Origin: Mesorhizobium neociceri | GTDB lineage: Bacteria; Pseudomonadota; Alphaproteobacteria; Rhizobiales; Rhizobiaceae | Direction: 5' to 3' | Assembly (NCBI RefSeq): GCF_013520985.1 | Contig: NZ_JACDTY010000030.1 | Location: 1 to 56,110, forward strand | Length of the DNA stretch: 56,110 nucleotides | Shown: positions 1 to 7,811 of the stretch, piece by piece | Layout: the number at the start of each line of letters is the position of its first letter | How positions within the stretch are numbered: position 1 is the first letter of the stretch | Made by a program: the position numbers and the translations under genes | Notes under the pieces: model-generated | Told to the model about the DNA's origin: nothing | The model's input: only the letters and a program-made list of their open reading frames with translations | Database searches by the model: none

Positions 1-29
1 GGGTGGGGACTCGACCGGGCTTTCTCGTC

Positions 30-128
30 GCGTCCTGAATGGACGTGATTGTTGTTGCGCGTCCTAGCGGACGTAATTCTTGGCGTCCTAACGAACGCGT
101 TTTCTTGTTTCCGCGTCCTAACGGACGC
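30..128. repeat. Four tandem small hairpins (GCGTCC-loop-GGACGC)
   Basis: Four short inverted repeats follow each other at 30-46, 59-74, 83-98 and 113-128. Each has a GCGTCC left arm, a 4-5 nt loop (TGAAT, TAGC, TAAC, TAAC) and a GGACGC-like right arm (GGACGT, GGACGT, GAACGC, GGACGC). T-rich plus-strand spacers of 9-14 nt separate them. The last copy contains the TAG stop of the minus-strand peptidase gene. The start-to-start distances (29, 24, 30) are irregular. Confidence 0.75.
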
Positions 129-726
129 TGGCAACTGCGTCGGCGCGGCCGTCATTGATCGTCACCCACGCGCCGGAATTCTGATCGGACTGGCGCTTCA
201 GGTAGGTGTAGTCGGTGTCGGTCCAGGACAGCACCTTGGACTCCAGATTGTCGAGGATGAACTCGCCGAGGCTGGTGCGCACGGTCAGCACCGCATGGCC
301 GTCGCCATTTGGCTGGCGCGCCACCGTCATCAACAGATTGCCGGCGGGAACGCCGAGCGCCATCAACTCGCGGCGCTTCTCCAGCGCATAGTCCTCGCAG
401 TCGCCGAAGCCGCTGTCGGGGTAGGACCAGACCTCTTCCTTGCCCCACATTTCCATGTCGGTGCGCGGCACGATCCGGGTGTTGACCGAATTGTTGACGT
501 TGACGATCGCCGCCCACAGCTTGCGGGTCAGTTCGACGGGCGCCTGCCTCGCTGTGCGCTGCGCGCATTCCTGCGGCAGCTTCTGGCAGAATTCGTAATG
601 GCCGACCGGCTGTGTGGTGCGGCCGCCAGTGTGCATGTAGGCGGGCCCCGCTGCTTCTGCCGTTCCCCAAGCGGAAAGCTGCATCGCCATTGCCAAGAGC
701 AACAGCTTGCCCCACGTCTTCGCCAT
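118..726 (-). CDS. Bacterial transglutaminase-like cysteine peptidase (BTLCP/DUF920)
   Basis: A 202-aa exported protein. Residues 1 to about 25 form a signal peptide ending near AEA. The papain-like triad of the BTLCP family is visible as Cys110 (GDCEDYA), His144 (GDGHAVL) and Asp159 (ILDN). Family members such as LapG cleave a periplasmic adhesin under cyclic-di-GMP control; no LapD or adhesin gene is nearby, so the substrate is unknown. The ATG is preceded by GGGGAGA. The gene ends inside the last of four tandem hairpins. A PilZ protein, another possible c-di-GMP link, lies upstream in the same orientation, but about 290 bp separate the two. Confidence 0.85.
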   Translation of the reverse strand: MAKTWGKLLLLAMAMQLSAWGTAEAAGPAYMHTGGRTTQPVGHYEFCQKLPQECAQRTARQAPVELTRKLWAAIVNVNNSVNTRIVPRTDMEMWGKEEVWSYPDSGFGDCEDYALEKRRELMALGVPAGNLLMTVARQPNGDGHAVLTVRTSLGEFILDNLESKVLSWTDTDYTYLKRQSDQNSGAWVTINDGRADAVASVR

Positions 727-962
727 TTGGTCAGTCTCCCCGTTTGAGGAGACAATGACAGCGTTGGATTTATTTGACGCAAAAACCCGAAGTAGACATT
801 GAGTAAAACCTCAATAGAATAAGCGTAAAATTTGATCTATTTTAATATAAAATCGTTCAGACGCGGGCGCAAAAGTCGAAGCTTTTGCAATGCGGTCGCT
901 GGCCACAGGCGGGGACTTCAGGTGCGGTCCCGCATCCTTGCGTGCCGAGGCGGAATGCCGGG

Positions 963-992
963 CAACAAAAAACCGGCCGCGAAGGGCCGGTT
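963..992 (-). terminator. Rho-independent terminator after the PilZ gene
   Basis: The 8-bp stem AACCGGCC/GGCCGGTT (971-978 with 985-992) is followed on the minus strand by a T-rich run (complement of 963-970). It sits 28 bp past the stop of the PilZ gene. Confidence 0.8.
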
Positions 993-1019
993 CGCTTTTC
1001 ACTGCGTGTTACCGATCGT

Positions 1020-1637
1020 TCAGGCGCGCGGCGCGTTGAACTCGGAATCGAGCGTTTCCGGGCGCTGGATGACAGCGAATTCGATGGCGACGCCGTCCTC
1101 GAAATGACGCACCACCTGGCCACGCATGGTTCCGAGCGTCACCTGGATGCCGAGCGCCGGCTTGACGTCGATCTCGACCGCCGCGCCCGACAATGACAGG
1201 TCGATGATGCGACACTGGTACTGACGCCCGTCGGTGAGCTGCAGCACGCTGGTCGGGTTGCGCGGCGCCACGCGTTCGTGGCGGCGATCCTCCGGCAGGT
1301 CGAGTTCGTGCTTGTTGGCGAGCCAGGTCAACTGCGCGGCAAGCTTGTCCTTCTTGCGGTCCGAGGCAATGACGGTCATCGCAAAGCCGTCCTGCGAGGT
1401 GCGCGTCACCACGCCCTCGATGCGGCCGATATGATCGATATAGGCAATGACTTTTTCGCCCGGCATGCCGACACGGTCGGTGCGCAACGCGACATTGCCC
1501 GGCGACATGTCGATCACCTGGCAGGGGTGTTCGGTGCGGTCCTCCAGCATGAAGCGCCCGTAGATCTTGACCCGGACGCGCTGAAAGTTACGCCTTTCGG
1601 CGCGGGACGGCGCATATTCGACCGCCGCTGACCTCAT
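1020..1637 (-). CDS. Tandem PilZ-domain protein
   Basis: A 205-aa soluble protein with two PilZ-like units, about residues 15-105 and 118-200. The first has the RxxxR element (RNFQR, 16-20), but its second motif reads DMSPGN, where the usual final Gly is Asn. The second has both RRHER and DLSLSG, matching the c-di-GMP-binding consensus. The second unit is therefore the more likely ligand site and the first may be structural; this is inference from motifs. No enzymatic domain or membrane segment is present. Termination is at the hairpin at 963-992. Its output target is unknown. Confidence 0.85.
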   Translation of the reverse strand: MRSAAVEYAPSRAERRNFQRVRVKIYGRFMLEDRTEHPCQVIDMSPGNVALRTDRVGMPGEKVIAYIDHIGRIEGVVTRTSQDGFAMTVIASDRKKDKLAAQLTWLANKHELDLPEDRRHERVAPRNPTSVLQLTDGRQYQCRIIDLSLSGAAVEIDVKPALGIQVTLGTMRGQVVRHFEDGVAIEFAVIQRPETLDSEFNAPRA

Positions 1638-1810
1638 GACTGCCTACACCCCTTGGCATTCCCGCATCGTGCGTGGAACTTCACGCCGAAACGCTACAGC
1701 AAATCAGGTTAACAAAGGGGAAAAGCGGGTCGCCAATACTTAAAGTCGGGCCATGGATTTGAGCCTAACGCGCGTCGCGTTTGAATGGATTCAGGCGACT
1801 CGCTTCAGGC

Positions 1811-1880
1811 CTTTGTTTTTATGCATGTCGCTTTCTCAAAACCGGTGGCCAGTCCGGGGCCACTTTTGAGCGCCATGCAT
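1811..1880. repeat. Imperfect intergenic palindrome
   Basis: The left arm (about 1821-1841, beginning ATGCATGTCGC) pairs with the right arm (about 1861-1880, ending GCGCCATGCAT) across a GC-rich loop. It abuts the TAA of the PAS_5 gene at 1880-1882. The layout resembles dispersed rhizobial intergenic palindromes; only one copy is in this window, so its dispersal cannot be shown here. Confidence 0.6.
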
Positions 1881-2518
1881 TACTCCCCACGCCCGCCGTC
1901 GAACACGACCAAGTGGCGGATGCGTCGCGACCTACCGAGCGCCGAGATGGTCTCTGGCGCTTCGAGTTCGGTGGGAGCCAGCGAAGGAACCGGTATTTCT
2001 GGCCGATTTTTCAGGAACATCGGTTCCTTGTCGGGATCGATGACGCGAATGGCGTCGATCAGCGCGTCGGTAATCGGGTCGGCGCCCAGCCAGAACGGCT
2101 TTTCGACGGCGCTGACGACGCCGAGGCAGCGCGGGTTCTCGACGCCGCCGTCGAGGGGCAATGCAAGCAGTTCGAAGCGGTTGGAACGGCCGTTGCGGCT
2201 GAACCCCTCATAGGTGATGAGCACCACGGATTTCTGCTCGAAAACGCCATGAATGAGCCGCGACACCAGCCGCTGGTCCTTGTCGCGCCACAGCGAGGGA
2301 AGCGAAAAACCCTTGAGCTCGCGGCCATAGCCGGCGCAAAGCCTGGTGCCGGCAAGCCGGAACACGGCTTCGCCGCGCGTATCCTTTTCCAGGATGAAGG
2401 TGTCGGCCAAAAGCGCCTTGATATCGGCCGGTTCGACCTCCGAACGCTTTGGCGCAGCACGTCCATCACGCAGTCGGTTCCAATAATGGAACAGCGTGAT
2501 TGATCCGTTCTGGTTCAT
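1880..2518 (-). CDS. PAS_5 family protein
   Basis: A 212-aa protein. The ATG at 2518 was chosen over a longer upstream reading because GGAG lies about 10 bp before it and the conserved region begins just after it (SITLFHYWNRLRDG). Residues of about 10-150 fit the alphaproteobacterial PAS_5 (DUF1488-unrelated, PF07310-type) pattern, with FRLAGTRLCAGYGREL and the late ELLALPLD segment. There is no output domain, so it may be a stand-alone sensor or partner protein. Rhizobial genomes carry several such proteins of unknown ligand. It ends at an intergenic palindrome. Confidence 0.75.
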   Translation of the reverse strand: MNQNGSITLFHYWNRLRDGRAAPKRSEVEPADIKALLADTFILEKDTRGEAVFRLAGTRLCAGYGRELKGFSLPSLWRDKDQRLVSRLIHGVFEQKSVVLITYEGFSRNGRSNRFELLALPLDGGVENPRCLGVVSAVEKPFWLGADPITDALIDAIRVIDPDKEPMFLKNRPEIPVPSLAPTELEAPETISALGRSRRIRHLVVFDGGRGE

Positions 2519-2669
2519 GCTCTGCAACTCCGCGCAATCTGCCGTCTGATGGTCCCATCGGTGAACAGAAAGGGCGCCCTCCGATGACCTACATGCGTTC
2601 CGGAGCAGGATGCGTGCCAGCGTCGTTAACACTTGTTCACGGGTCGGGGACGTTAAGGTTAACAAGTGG

Positions 2670-2819
2670 TTTACGTTGTGCGCCGACGGCCGTCGTGGCA
2701 CACAAAAACCACTCCAGAAGCGGTCGTTTCGCGACGACCAACAGCACTTCGGTCAAAAGTTTTAGGGGAGCAGGGGGCTCGACCAGCCGTTCAAGGGAAA
2801 CCTTGGACGGCTTCTTTTT
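2670..2819 (+). ncRNA. Candidate small RNA ending at an orphan terminator
   Basis: A structured plus-strand stretch ends in a textbook terminator, yet no plus-strand coding frame leads into it. The 5' end is a guess, placed just after the CACTTGTT/AACAAGTG inverted repeat. Inside are a GACGGCCGTC palindrome (about 2684-2693) and a GGTCGT-N6-ACGACC hairpin. I do not recognise a known RNA family. Confidence 0.4.
2785..2819 (+). terminator. Strong rho-independent terminator
   Basis: A 12-bp stem (2785-2796 with 2801-2812, one G-U pair) is closed by a GAAA tetraloop and followed by TCTTTTT. On the minus strand there is no T run after the stem, so it works in the plus direction only. The only plus-strand DNA it can terminate starts after the divergent PAS_5 promoter. 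Confidence 0.85.
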
Positions 2820-3049
2820 GATTCGCGCCCCGGTGATTCGCGGTCGAGGCGCGTTGCGGCCAGCCAACGGCAACATTTGCCAATGGCGCGCTTCGAAACG
2901 GTCGAGGATCTCGATGCCAAGCTTCCTGCCGTCGGCGAGCGATGAACGCGGCTGCCACCAGCTGGATCCCTCCAACTGATCCCTTCTCTTCTCCCTCGCT
3001 TACGGTCAGGAGATATCGTCGGGAGGGTGGGCTACCTGTCTTCCCTGGC

Positions 3050-3343
3050 CTAACCGCCGCTGATTGCCGTCAGGATAAAAACCTCGGTGCCGGGGGCGAG
3101 CCTGGTTTCCAGGGTTGCCCTCTCGCCATCGACGAAAACGTTCATATGGCGGCGGATGGCAGGGCGGGAATCGCACATCCGGTCGCGCATGCCGGGCCAG
3201 AGCGCGTCCAGCCCGTCGATCATTTCCTTCACAGTCGAGGCCGGCAGTTCGACCCGGCGCGGCGCGCCAGGAAACAGGTCGATGAGCACGCCCGGGAGCC
3301 GCGCGATGACATGGTGCACACTGCGGGCGGGGTTGTTCGACAT
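3050..3343 (-). CDS. MoaD/ThiS-like sulfur-carrier-type protein
   Basis: A 97-aa protein with a beta-grasp pattern and a C-terminal Gly-Gly (ending TAISGG). The Gly-Gly tail is the site that is adenylated and thiocarboxylated in MoaD, ThiS and related carriers. It starts 5 bp after the restored end of the upstream BNR gene, so the two form a transcription unit. No moaE, thiG or cysteine synthase partner is in the window, so it should not be called a molybdopterin synthase subunit. A MoaD/ThiS family protein is as far as the sequence goes. Confidence 0.8.
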   Translation of the reverse strand: MSNNPARSVHHVIARLPGVLIDLFPGAPRRVELPASTVKEMIDGLDALWPGMRDRMCDSRPAIRRHMNVFVDGERATLETRLAPGTEVFILTAISGG

Positions 3344-3348
3344 TTGCC

Positions 3349-4431
3349 CTACTCGCCCACCACCATCGTCTCGACGGACAGAATCGTGGGCAGATGCTGA
3401 GCGATCTCCGACCAGTCTTCGCCTTCGTTGGCACTGGCAAAGAGCGAGCCGCCGCTGGTGCCGAAATAGACTCCGGCCGGCTCGAGGCTGTCGGTCGCCA
3501 TAGCCTGCCGCAACACGCCCGCATAGCAGTTCTCCTGCGGCAGACCCTTGCGCTCGTCGAGTCATGTGGCGCCCGCATCCTCCGTCTTCCAGACCGCCGC
3601 CTTCGCGTCCGGTACGTAACGGCCGGCGCTGTCGCCGTTGAGCGGCAAAAGGAAGAGCGTGTCGGCGTCGCGCGGATGCGTGGCCGCAGGAAAGCCGAAG
3701 GTCGAGGGAAGGCCCTTCTCGATGCTCTGCCAGTTCTTGCCGCCATCGTCGGAGCGGTACATGCCGCAATGGTTCTGCTGGTAGAGCCGGTCGGGTTTGC
3801 CGGGCGCCATCACCAGACAGTGCACACACTGGCCGAATTCTGGATAGTTTTGTCCTTCGGGCAGAAAGTCGGCGCGGGTGCCACGGTTGCGCGGCTCCCA
3901 CGTCTTGCCGCCGTCCCAGGTGTAGAACACGCCTGCGGACGAGATGCCCACCCAGATCTGCCCCTCGTCTCTGGGGTGCGTGATGATGGAATGGAGGATG
4001 AGGCCCGCGCCACCCGGGTTCCAGTCCTTGCGGCTTGGGTGATGCTGCAGGCCCTCGATGTGGTTCCAGGTGGCCCCGCCGTCGTCGGAGCGAAACAGGC
4101 CGGCCGGCTGCACGCCGGCATAGAGGCTGCCGTTGCGCCTGGCGAGGCTCCACACCGCCTTGATCGGTTCCTCGCCAGCCGCATAGGCCAAGCCCTCGCT
4201 GGAATGCGTCCAGGTCTGGCCAAGGTCGTCCGACTTCCAGACCGCCGGACCGAACCATTCGTTGCCGCCGGCGCCGTAGATCGCGCCGGTCTCGGGGTCG
4301 CCGACGACATGGTTCATCGGCCAGTGCTCGCAGAACGGACCGCGCAGCTTCCACGAGCCGCGCTTGCCATCGCTCTCGACGATGAAGGCGCCTTTTTTCG
4401 TGCCGATGAGCACGAGGATTTTTTCTGGCAT
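3349..4431 (-). pseudogene. BNR/Asp-box beta-propeller protein with an in-frame TGA
   Basis: The reading frame runs 289 codons to a TGA (3562-3564). It then continues in the same frame for 70 sense codons of plausible protein to a TAG at 3349-3351, just before the MoaD-like gene. Asp boxes lie at residues 67-74 (SDDLGQTW), 115-122 (SDDGGATW), 171-178 (TWDGGKTW) and 227-234 (SDDGGKNW). The fifth reads TEDAGAT then TGA, exactly where Trp is expected. A further box-like element (ANEGEDW) follows the stop. The family is sialidase-like propellers of unknown substrate, and no signal peptide is seen. A single TGG-to-TGA change explains the break: a pseudogene, a base error, or read-through. Confidence 0.85.
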
Positions 4432-4703
4432 TTTTTCCTCCCGATTGCGTCCCTTTCATCAAGGACGGCGGAGCGCGGGCCTGGCCGACAGGGCCAACGA
4501 TTTTTTTAGTCTAAACCTGTCGAGGCCAAGGTGAGAAGATATGCCGCCTCCCTGGCTCTGCCATCGGGGACAGCGCGATTTGTGCTGTCATCACCTGACG
4601 CCGCGCTGGAGCGCGCCATGCGAGGTGTTAGAGGATTCAGGGCAGTTTCAACCGAAGCATCCTTGCTCTAAAGCTCGCGGAACGAATCCCTGGACCCAAG
4701 TGA

Positions 4704-5471
4704 ATGAGCGAACCGATCAGTCCCACCGAGACCGAACAGACCGAGGAGGCGCCGCCGCCGCGCCGCGAGCCGGTGTTCAACCTGCCGCCGGTGGTGCTGG
4801 CGGTGATCGGCATATGTGTGGCCGTCTTCCTGCTGCAACAGTATGTGCTGACCGAAGAGCAGCAGATAACATTGCTCACCGACGGGGCCTTCATTCCCGT
4901 GCTCTACACCGGGCAATACGGCTTCGACTGGTTCCTCTTCACCCGTCCTTTCACCTATGCCTTCATGCATGGCGGCCTTGCCCACATTGCCATCAACATG
5001 GTTGCGCTGGCCGCCTTCGGTTCGCCGCTGGCCAACCGTCTCGGTTGGTTCCGGTTCGCATTGTTTTTCGCCGCCACCGGATTGGCCGCGGTGGTGCTGT
5101 TCTGGGCGGTCCATCCATTCGGTGAAGCGCCGCTGGTCGGCGCCTCCGGAGCGATATCGGGCATGATGGGTGCGGCGGCGCGTTTCGGGTTCCGTACCGA
5201 CCGCTCGTCCGGCGGGGCTGCCTTTGCCGGCCCCGTGCTGCCGATCGCGATCGTGCTGCGCTTGCGCGGCGTCGTCAATTTTCTCGGCGCCTGGATGATC
5301 ATCAATCTCATCACCGGCCTTTATGGGCTCGGACTCGGCGAGCCCGGCCAGATTGCCTGGGAAGCGCATATTGGCGGCCTTGTCGCCGGCTTCTTCGGAT
5401 TGCGCTGGTTCGACCGGCGCTGGCAGGCGCCTGAATGGGAAATCCCCGAGGACCAGAGCACTCCCGACTAG
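4704..5471 (+). CDS. Rhomboid family intramembrane serine protease
   Basis: A 255-aa membrane protein with about six hydrophobic segments, the first at residues 28-47. Rhomboid catalytic features are present: His94 and Asn98 in GGLAHIAIN, Ser148 in GASG, and His222 in AHIGGL. Ser148/His222 would form the dyad that cleaves transmembrane helices within the inner membrane. The acidic, proline-rich N-terminus (residues 1-25) is cytoplasmic by topology expectation. The ATG follows a weak ribosome site. It stands alone, divergent from the BNR unit. Substrates cannot be read from context. Confidence 0.9.
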   Translation: MSEPISPTETEQTEEAPPPRREPVFNLPPVVLAVIGICVAVFLLQQYVLTEEQQITLLTDGAFIPVLYTGQYGFDWFLFTRPFTYAFMHGGLAHIAINMVALAAFGSPLANRLGWFRFALFFAATGLAAVVLFWAVHPFGEAPLVGASGAISGMMGAAARFGFRTDRSSGGAAFAGPVLPIAIVLRLRGVVNFLGAWMIINLITGLYGLGLGEPGQIAWEAHIGGLVAGFFGLRWFDRRWQAPEWEIPEDQSTPD

Positions 5472-5566
5472 CGCACCCCATTGGCACACTTGAAAAGCAA
5501 CCGATCACGGCGCACGATGTTCACTCTTATGTGAAGCCGGTCAGGGCGGGAGCTGGCTAGCCAAGC

Positions 5567-5582
5567 AGGAGGAGGAGGAGGA
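5567..5582 (+). promoter_or_regulatory. Extended Shine-Dalgarno (GGA repeats)
   Basis: AGGAGGAGGAGGAGGA lies 4 bp before the ATG of the CBS gene. It offers several overlapping AGGAGG registers, which is unusual and suggests strong initiation or slippage-prone length variation. Confidence 0.7.
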
Positions 5583-5586
5583 CGCC

Positions 5587-6018
5587 ATGACGGTTAAGGC
5601 AATTCTCGAGAAAAAAGGCCATGACGTGTTCACGCTCGGGCCGAATGAAAAGCTGAGCGAAGCCATTCGAATCCTGGTCGACCACAAGATCGGTGCACTG
5701 GTCATCACCAATGGCGATCGCAAGATCGTCGGCATCCTTTCCGAGCGTGACATCGTTCGGGTGGTTGCCAAGGAAGGCGCTGCCGCACTTGATATTGCGG
5801 TGCGCTCGGCGATGACGCCGAAAGTGAAGATCTGCAACGAGAACCACACGGTCAACGAGGTAATGGAGATCATGACCCGAGGCCGGTTCCGCCATCTGCC
5901 GGTGGAAAAGGACGGGATGCTCGATGGCATCGTGTCGATCGGCGACGTGGTCAAGCGCCGCATCGAGGATGTCGAGCGCGAGGCTGCAGAGATCCGCGCC
6001 TATATCGCAACGGCCTGA
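5587..6018 (+). CDS. CBS-domain protein
   Basis: A 143-aa protein made almost entirely of two CBS motifs (about residues 5-62 and 72-130), with the typical ALVITNGDRKIVGILSERD and HLPVEKDGMLDGIVSIGD segments. Such stand-alone CBS pairs bind adenosine nucleotides and act as energy sensors or modulators of partner enzymes; no attached enzyme is present. The start is fixed by the GGA-rich ribosome site. A hairpin at 6032-6057 probably ends the transcript. The partner is unknown. Confidence 0.88.
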   Translation: MTVKAILEKKGHDVFTLGPNEKLSEAIRILVDHKIGALVITNGDRKIVGILSERDIVRVVAKEGAAALDIAVRSAMTPKVKICNENHTVNEVMEIMTRGRFRHLPVEKDGMLDGIVSIGDVVKRRIEDVEREAAEIRAYIATA

Positions 6019-6031
6019 CCAGGCGAAGAAA

Positions 6032-6062
6032 CCGCCGACCGGACTGCCGGCCGGCGGACTTT
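6032..6062 (+). terminator. Probable terminator after the CBS gene
   Basis: The stem CCGCCGACCGG/CCGGCCGGCGG (6032-6042 with 6047-6057, one mismatch, ACTG loop) is followed by ACTTTATCT. The T run is weak. Confidence 0.55.
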
Positions 6063-6212
6063 ATCTCATCGTTTGTCGAGTTCGGAGCGGACGAGTTGCA
6101 GTCCGCGCCTTGTGATGCGGTAGGGGCCGCGTAAGTGGACATCCACTCTCCATTGGGATGGCGTCCTATAGGCGAAAGTGGCCGAAAAGGCCAGCCGACG
6201 GCTCTGTGCTTC

Positions 6213-6295
6213 TTTGGGTGCTTGTCTCGCGAAGCGGTTTGCACTAGCGAAGGCCGATACCCAAATTTGCGAAAATCGCAGTTTTCGCGAGACAA
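6213..6295 (+). promoter_or_regulatory. Structured gatB leader with mutually exclusive stems
   Basis: The 12-bp arms TTGTCTCGCGAA (6222-6233) and TTCGCGAGACAA (6284-6295) are perfect complements. An inner hairpin GCGAAAA/TTTTCGC (6269-6275 with 6282-6288) uses part of the same 3' arm. TTTGGGT/ACCCAAA (6213-6219 with 6259-6265) is a third pairing. The 3' arm ends 12 bp before the gatB ATG, next to the ribosome site. This looks like an attenuator or translation switch, but no ligand is implied. Confidence 0.5.
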
Positions 6296-6307
6296 AAGCA
6301 GGCCACC

Positions 6308-7807
6308 ATGACCCTCATCGATACCCGCACGCCCGACGCCAAACGTTTTATCCCCGGCGCCACCGGCGATTGGGAGATCATCATCGGCCTCGAGGTTCAT
6401 GCGCAGGTGACCTCGGAAGCAAAGCTGTTTTCCGGGGCGTCGACGACTTTCGGCGCGGCGCCCAACGCCAATGTCAGCCTGGTCGACGCGGCCATGCCCG
6501 GAATGCTGCCGGTCATCAACGAGGAATGTGTCAAGCAGGCGATCCGCACCGGGCTCGGACTGAAGGCGCAGATCAACCACAAGTCGGTGTTCGACCGGAA
6601 AAACTATTTCTACCCCGACCTGCCGCAGGGCTACCAGATTTCGCAGTTCAAGCAGCCGATCATCGGCGAAGGCATGATCGTCATTTCGGTCGGCCCCGAC
6701 CGGCAGGGCGAGTTCGAGGACATCGAGATCGGCATCGAGCGCCTGCACCTGGAGCAGGATGCCGGCAAGTCGATGCACGACCAGCATCCGACCATGTCCT
6801 ATGTCGACCTCAACCGCTCGGGCGTTGCGCTGATGGAGATTGTCTCCAAGCCCGACATGCGCTCCGCCGACGAGGCCAAGGCGTACGTCACCAAGCTGCG
6901 CACCATTGTGCGTTATCTCGGCACTTGCGACGGCAACATGGACGAAGGCTCGATGCGCGCCGACGTCAACGTGTCGGTGCGCAAGCCGGGCGGCGAATTC
7001 GGCACGCGCTGCGAGATCAAGAACGTCAACTCGATCCGCTTCATCGGCCAGGCTATCGAGTTCGAGGCGCGTCGCCAGATCGCCATCATCGAGGACGGCG
7101 GCAAGATCGACCAGGAGACGCGGCTGTTCGACGCCGTCAAGGGCGAGACACGCTCGATGCGCACCAAGGAAGAGGCGCACGACTACCGCTATTTCCCCGA
7201 TCCCGATCTTCTGCCGCTGGAATTCGACCAGGCCTATGTCGATGCACTGGCCAAGGAGTTACCGGAACTGCCCGATGACAAGAAGGCGCGGCTGATCTCC
7301 TCGCTGGGGCTGTCGACCTACGACGCATCGATCCTGGTGTCGGAAAAGCCGATCGCCGATTATTTCGAGCAGGTGGCCAGCGGCCGCGACGGCAAGCTTG
7401 CCGCCAACTGGGTTATCAACGATCTGCTCGGCCAGCTCAACAAGGCCGGCAAGGGCATTGAAAATGCTCCGGTTTCGCCAGAGCAGCTGGGTGCCGTCAT
7501 CGACCTCATCAAGGAAGGCACCATCTCGGGCAAGATCGCCAAGGATCTGTTCGAGATCGTCTGGAACGAGGGCGGCGATCCGCGCCAGCTGGTCGAAAGC
7601 CGCGGCATGAAGCAGGTCACCGACACCGGCGCCATCGAGAAGGCGGTTGACGAGGTCATTGCTGCCAACCCCGACAAGGTCGAACAGGCCCGCGCCAAGC
7701 CGACCATGGCCGGCTGGTTCGTCGGCCAGGTGATGAAAGCAACCGGCGGCAAGGCCAACCCTCAGGCGGTCAACGACCTGGTCAAGGCCAAGCTCGGCAT
7801 CGAATAG
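6308..7807 (+). CDS. gatB: Asp-tRNA(Asn)/Glu-tRNA(Gln) amidotransferase subunit B
   Basis: A 499-aa protein of full family length. It has the GatB N-terminal signature IIGLEVHAQV, the FDRKNYFYPDLPQGYQISQF segment, the tRNA-binding middle region (GTCDGNMDEGSMRADVNVS) and a C-terminal GatB/YqeY tail (residues of about 350-499). With GatA and GatC it amidates mischarged Glu-tRNA(Gln) or Asp-tRNA(Asn) in the cytoplasm, as most alphaproteobacteria require. gatA and gatC are not in the window. The ATG at 6308 follows AGCAGG. The leader is unusually structured. A GNAT gene starts 4 bp after the stop, implying co-transcription. Confidence 0.97.
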   Translation: MTLIDTRTPDAKRFIPGATGDWEIIIGLEVHAQVTSEAKLFSGASTTFGAAPNANVSLVDAAMPGMLPVINEECVKQAIRTGLGLKAQINHKSVFDRKNYFYPDLPQGYQISQFKQPIIGEGMIVISVGPDRQGEFEDIEIGIERLHLEQDAGKSMHDQHPTMSYVDLNRSGVALMEIVSKPDMRSADEAKAYVTKLRTIVRYLGTCDGNMDEGSMRADVNVSVRKPGGEFGTRCEIKNVNSIRFIGQAIEFEARRQIAIIEDGGKIDQETRLFDAVKGETRSMRTKEEAHDYRYFPDPDLLPLEFDQAYVDALAKELPELPDDKKARLISSLGLSTYDASILVSEKPIADYFEQVASGRDGKLAANWVINDLLGQLNKAGKGIENAPVSPEQLGAVIDLIKEGTISGKIAKDLFEIVWNEGGDPRQLVESRGMKQVTDTGAIEKAVDEVIAANPDKVEQARAKPTMAGWFVGQVMKATGGKANPQAVNDLVKAKLGIE

Positions 7808-7811
7808 CGCG

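Larger units (their letters stand above)
2519..3049. other. 531-bp stretch without a confident protein gene
   Basis: It contains an 8-bp inverted repeat CACTTGTT/AACAAGTG (2630-2637 and 2661-2668), a GGTCGT/ACGACC hairpin near 2721-2738 and a strong plus-strand terminator at 2785-2819. No plus-strand ORF ends at that terminator. A minus-strand TTG-start reading of 112 codons (2637-2975) shows no recognisable family. The rest, 2820-3049, shows nothing I can assign. Confidence 0.6.

Noticed and set aside
30..128. CRISPR array
   Set aside because: The units are 16-17 bp palindromes with irregular 9-14 bp spacers, unlike CRISPR repeats, and no cas gene is present.
2637..2975. Minus-strand TTG-start frame of 112 codons
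   Set aside because: No recognisable domain; it runs through the strong plus-strand terminator and the inverted repeat, so it is probably chance.
3050..3343. MoaD, small subunit of molybdopterin synthase
   Set aside because: The Gly-Gly tail fits, but there is no moaE or other cofactor gene nearby; only the family can be stated.
6066..6146. Minus-strand 26-codon frame starting at GTG with GGAGA next to it
   Set aside because: Too short, basic, no homology that I can name, and convergent with the CBS terminator. It may be a remnant.
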